DNA of 6,038 nucleotides from Armatimonadota bacterium (GTDB lineage: Bacteria; Armatimonadota; Zipacnadia; Zipacnadales; FEN-943). The notes below the pieces were generated by a model. It was not told the origin of the DNA, searched no databases, and saw only the letters and a list, made by a program, of their open reading frames with translations. The stretch's first letter is position 1. Each line of letters opens with the position of its first letter. Positions 5,296 through 6,038 of the stretch are shown here, one piece after another. A program made the translations under genes and the position numbers. The DNA is taken from contig JANZZA010000235.1 in assembly GCA_026419655.1 (NCBI GenBank), positions 1-6,038 on the forward strand. Reading direction: 5' to 3'.

Positions 5296-5543
5296 GTAAT
5301 GGTTGCGAAAGCCGCCGTGGGCCTACCTAAAGTGCAGAAAGGGTACATGGCTGGGCGCTAGGGAGACTGTTGCAAAACTCACCCTGGCGTGGCTGGCAGT
5401 CCGCGAACGGCACAGATTTGTGCCGGCAACTCATACTGGGCGGGTGCGAATCACTAATGAAAAGAAGGTTTTGCAACAGTCACCTAGGCCTTTTATTTGC
5501 GTTCACTTCTTGCGGCCGCCGAGGTGGCTTCTCTAATAGTCGC
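5296..5543 (-). mobile_element. MITE-like element copy 3, split by a nested copy
   Basis: The outer ends are GTAATGGTTGCGAAAG (5296-5311, 12 of 16 matches to the terminal consensus) and CTTCTCTAATAGTCGC (5528-5543). The span is 248 bp. Removing the inserted element at 5363-5483 and one CTAGG leaves 67 + 55 = 122 bp, the family length. The right arm (5489-5543) matches the reverse complement of 574-628 at 43 of 55 positions without gaps, including CTTCTTGCGGCCGC. Homology continues across the repaired joint: GCGCT at 5355-5359 corresponds to AGCGC at 632-636 on the plus strand. Flanks CTCAA and ATCAG share TCA. It is an older copy that served as target for a later insertion. Confidence 0.75.
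5363..5483. mobile_element. 121-bp MITE-like element copy 4, with 5-bp target duplication
   Basis: The ends GAGACTGTTGCAAAAC (5363-5378) and GTTTTGCAACAGTCAC (5468-5483) are inverted repeats at 15 of 16 positions. Immediately outside lies a perfect direct repeat CTAGG (5358-5362 and 5484-5488), the mark of transposition. A central hairpin, CGGCACA (5408-5414) and TGTGCCG (5419-5425) around GATT, sits at the element's midpoint. The interior does not clearly match the other three copies, so this is a related subfamily that shares mainly the termini. With its clean ends and intact duplication it is the youngest copy here. No transposase is present, so it would have to be moved in trans. Confidence 0.8.
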
Positions 5544-5584
5544 ATCAGAGAAGGTCTGTTGAAGATAGGTTTCGGCCGTCCGCC

Positions 5585-5869
5585 TCAGGTCCTGAGGGCA
5601 CGGACGTGCTGCCCGCTCACCAAATCTTCACGCTCTTCCCAGGTCTGCAGGACGCCCCGCAGCTTGTTCAGTTGGACAACAAGCTCATCCACCCAGGTGA
5701 CGCGGTAGCGCTGGCCGAGCTTCACGCATTTCTTCCGACCGGTGGGGCTGAGGAAGTGGAGAATGATTCGCTGTTGACCAGGGTAGCGGAGCAGTAACTC
5801 GCGGAGCGCCTGCACCACGGCCAGCATAGCCGAACTTAGCCTTCTGGCCCCCGACACACCGGTGGTCAT
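5585..5869 (-). pseudogene. dnaE: DnaE (DNA polymerase III alpha) C-terminal domain fragment
   Basis: The minus strand encodes a stretch typical of the last domain of replicative polymerase alpha: LRELLLRYPG, then a short beta-strand segment, KKCVKLGQRYRV and DELVVQLNKLRG, matching the family pattern of helix, HPG-type turn, LG.RYRV and a final EL..L.G. A 22-residue tail follows before the TGA at 5585-5587. The only start is ATG 5867-5869, directly preceded in frame by a stop (5870-5872). It has no Shine-Dalgarno, and the fragment lacks the OB-fold that should precede it. This is therefore the 3' end of a polymerase gene, cut off at about 5815-5870. The stop lies 41 bp from the end of the split element at 5296-5543. 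The gene converges with the exosortase operon. Confidence 0.75.
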
Positions 5870-6038
5870 TCACGGCGAAGTCCATGGCTTCGAGCCGAGG
5901 CAGAGCCAGCGGGGCAACGATTGGCTGCGGTTCATGCTTTCTGACCTTAGCGGAACGACGCGGGTCGTGGTCTTTCCGGCGAAAATGGAAAAGTGCGCCG
6001 GGGCGGTATTGCCGGGGGATGTGATTGTCGTCGAAGGC
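5787..6038 (+). pseudogene. dnaE: DnaE OB-fold fragment on the opposite strand, runs off the end
   Basis: The plus frame is open from after a TAG at 5784-5786 to the window end. From about 5820 it reads as the OB-fold that lies just before the C-terminal domain in DNA polymerase III alpha: SIAELSLLAPDTPVVIHGEV, then GNDWLRFMLSDLSGTTRVVV, FPAKMEK and PGDVIVVEG. These match the family's VxGxV strand, (W/M)xxxxLxDxTG strand and vFP segment. There is no suitable start codon or ribosome binding site before the domain, and the catalytic parts that should precede it are absent. It is therefore a fragment joined to unrelated orientation at about 5815-5870, not an intact gene start. It may be a true inversion or a chimera. 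An independent OB-fold protein cannot be ruled out because the 3' end lies outside the window. Confidence 0.65.

Noticed and set aside
5303..5536. Plus-strand frame whose end (RPFICVHFLRP) resembles a minus-strand frame at 578-775 (RPFTCIHFLRP)
   Set aside because: The similarity is real but comes from the homologous DNA elements in opposite orientation. Other frames are equally similar, and the differences are not protein-like.
574..5543. Composite transposon formed by the flanking elements carrying the exosortase operon
   Set aside because: The elements lack a transposase, and the outer copies have decayed ends and no matching target duplications across the whole segment.
5583..5597. Palindrome CCTCAGG-T-CCTGAGG over the dnaE stop as a terminator
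   Set aside because: A single-base spacer cannot form a normal hairpin loop, part lies in coding sequence, and no T-run follows.

Overview
The window looks like a short, draft-assembly contig from a GC-rich bacterium, most likely a member of the Armatimonadota. The best evidence is the prepilin at 840-1445, whose N-terminal signature (ILFPVFARARAKARQ, a CISNLRQL segment, then MYTSDYDEMFPG) and C-terminal H-X9-DG motif are the form seen in the large pseudopilin families of that phylum. This assignment is inference from family knowledge, not from a database search. The first 19 bases are the Tn5 mosaic-end sequence used in transposase-based sequencing libraries, so the left edge is library-derived.

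Layout. 1-19: adapter. 20-826: no convincing complete gene; it holds an unexplained open frame (22-255), a 30-bp tandem repeat, a strong hairpin and two copies of a ~122-bp terminal-inverted-repeat element. 840-1445: prepilin-like protein. 1631-2788: PLP-dependent sugar aminotransferase of the DegT/DnrJ/EryC1/StrS family. 2957-3826, 3799-4443 and 4433-5152: exosortase, EpsI-family (DUF3485) protein and polyprenyl-phosphate sugar-1-phosphate transferase. These last three overlap end to start and must be one transcriptional unit. 5153-5584: intergenic, with an inverted repeat and two more copies of the element, one inserted inside the other. 5585-5869 (minus): C-terminal domain of DNA polymerase III alpha (DnaE). 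5787-6038 (plus): OB-fold domain of DnaE on the opposite strand, running off the end.

How the genes fit together. The operon is an exopolysaccharide/exosortase locus. The phosphoglycosyl transferase loads the first sugar-phosphate on the lipid carrier, the aminotransferase probably makes an amino sugar nucleotide for the same polymer, and exosortase plus EpsI form the membrane machinery that elsewhere processes PEP-CTERM-type surface proteins. No PEP-CTERM-type substrate is visible here. The prepilin upstream may be independent.

The most interesting unexplained structure is a family of ~121-123-bp non-coding elements with 16-bp terminal inverted repeats of the type GNGACTGTTGCAAAAN. There are four copies: 289-410, 574-696, a split copy at 5296-5543, and 5363-5483. 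The last is flanked by a perfect 5-bp direct repeat (CTAGG) and sits inside the split copy. Removing it and one CTAGG restores a 122-bp element homologous to the reverse complement of 574-696. The second surprise is the head-to-head arrangement of two dnaE domains at the right end, which is either a domain-sized inversion or, more likely, an amplification or assembly chimera.
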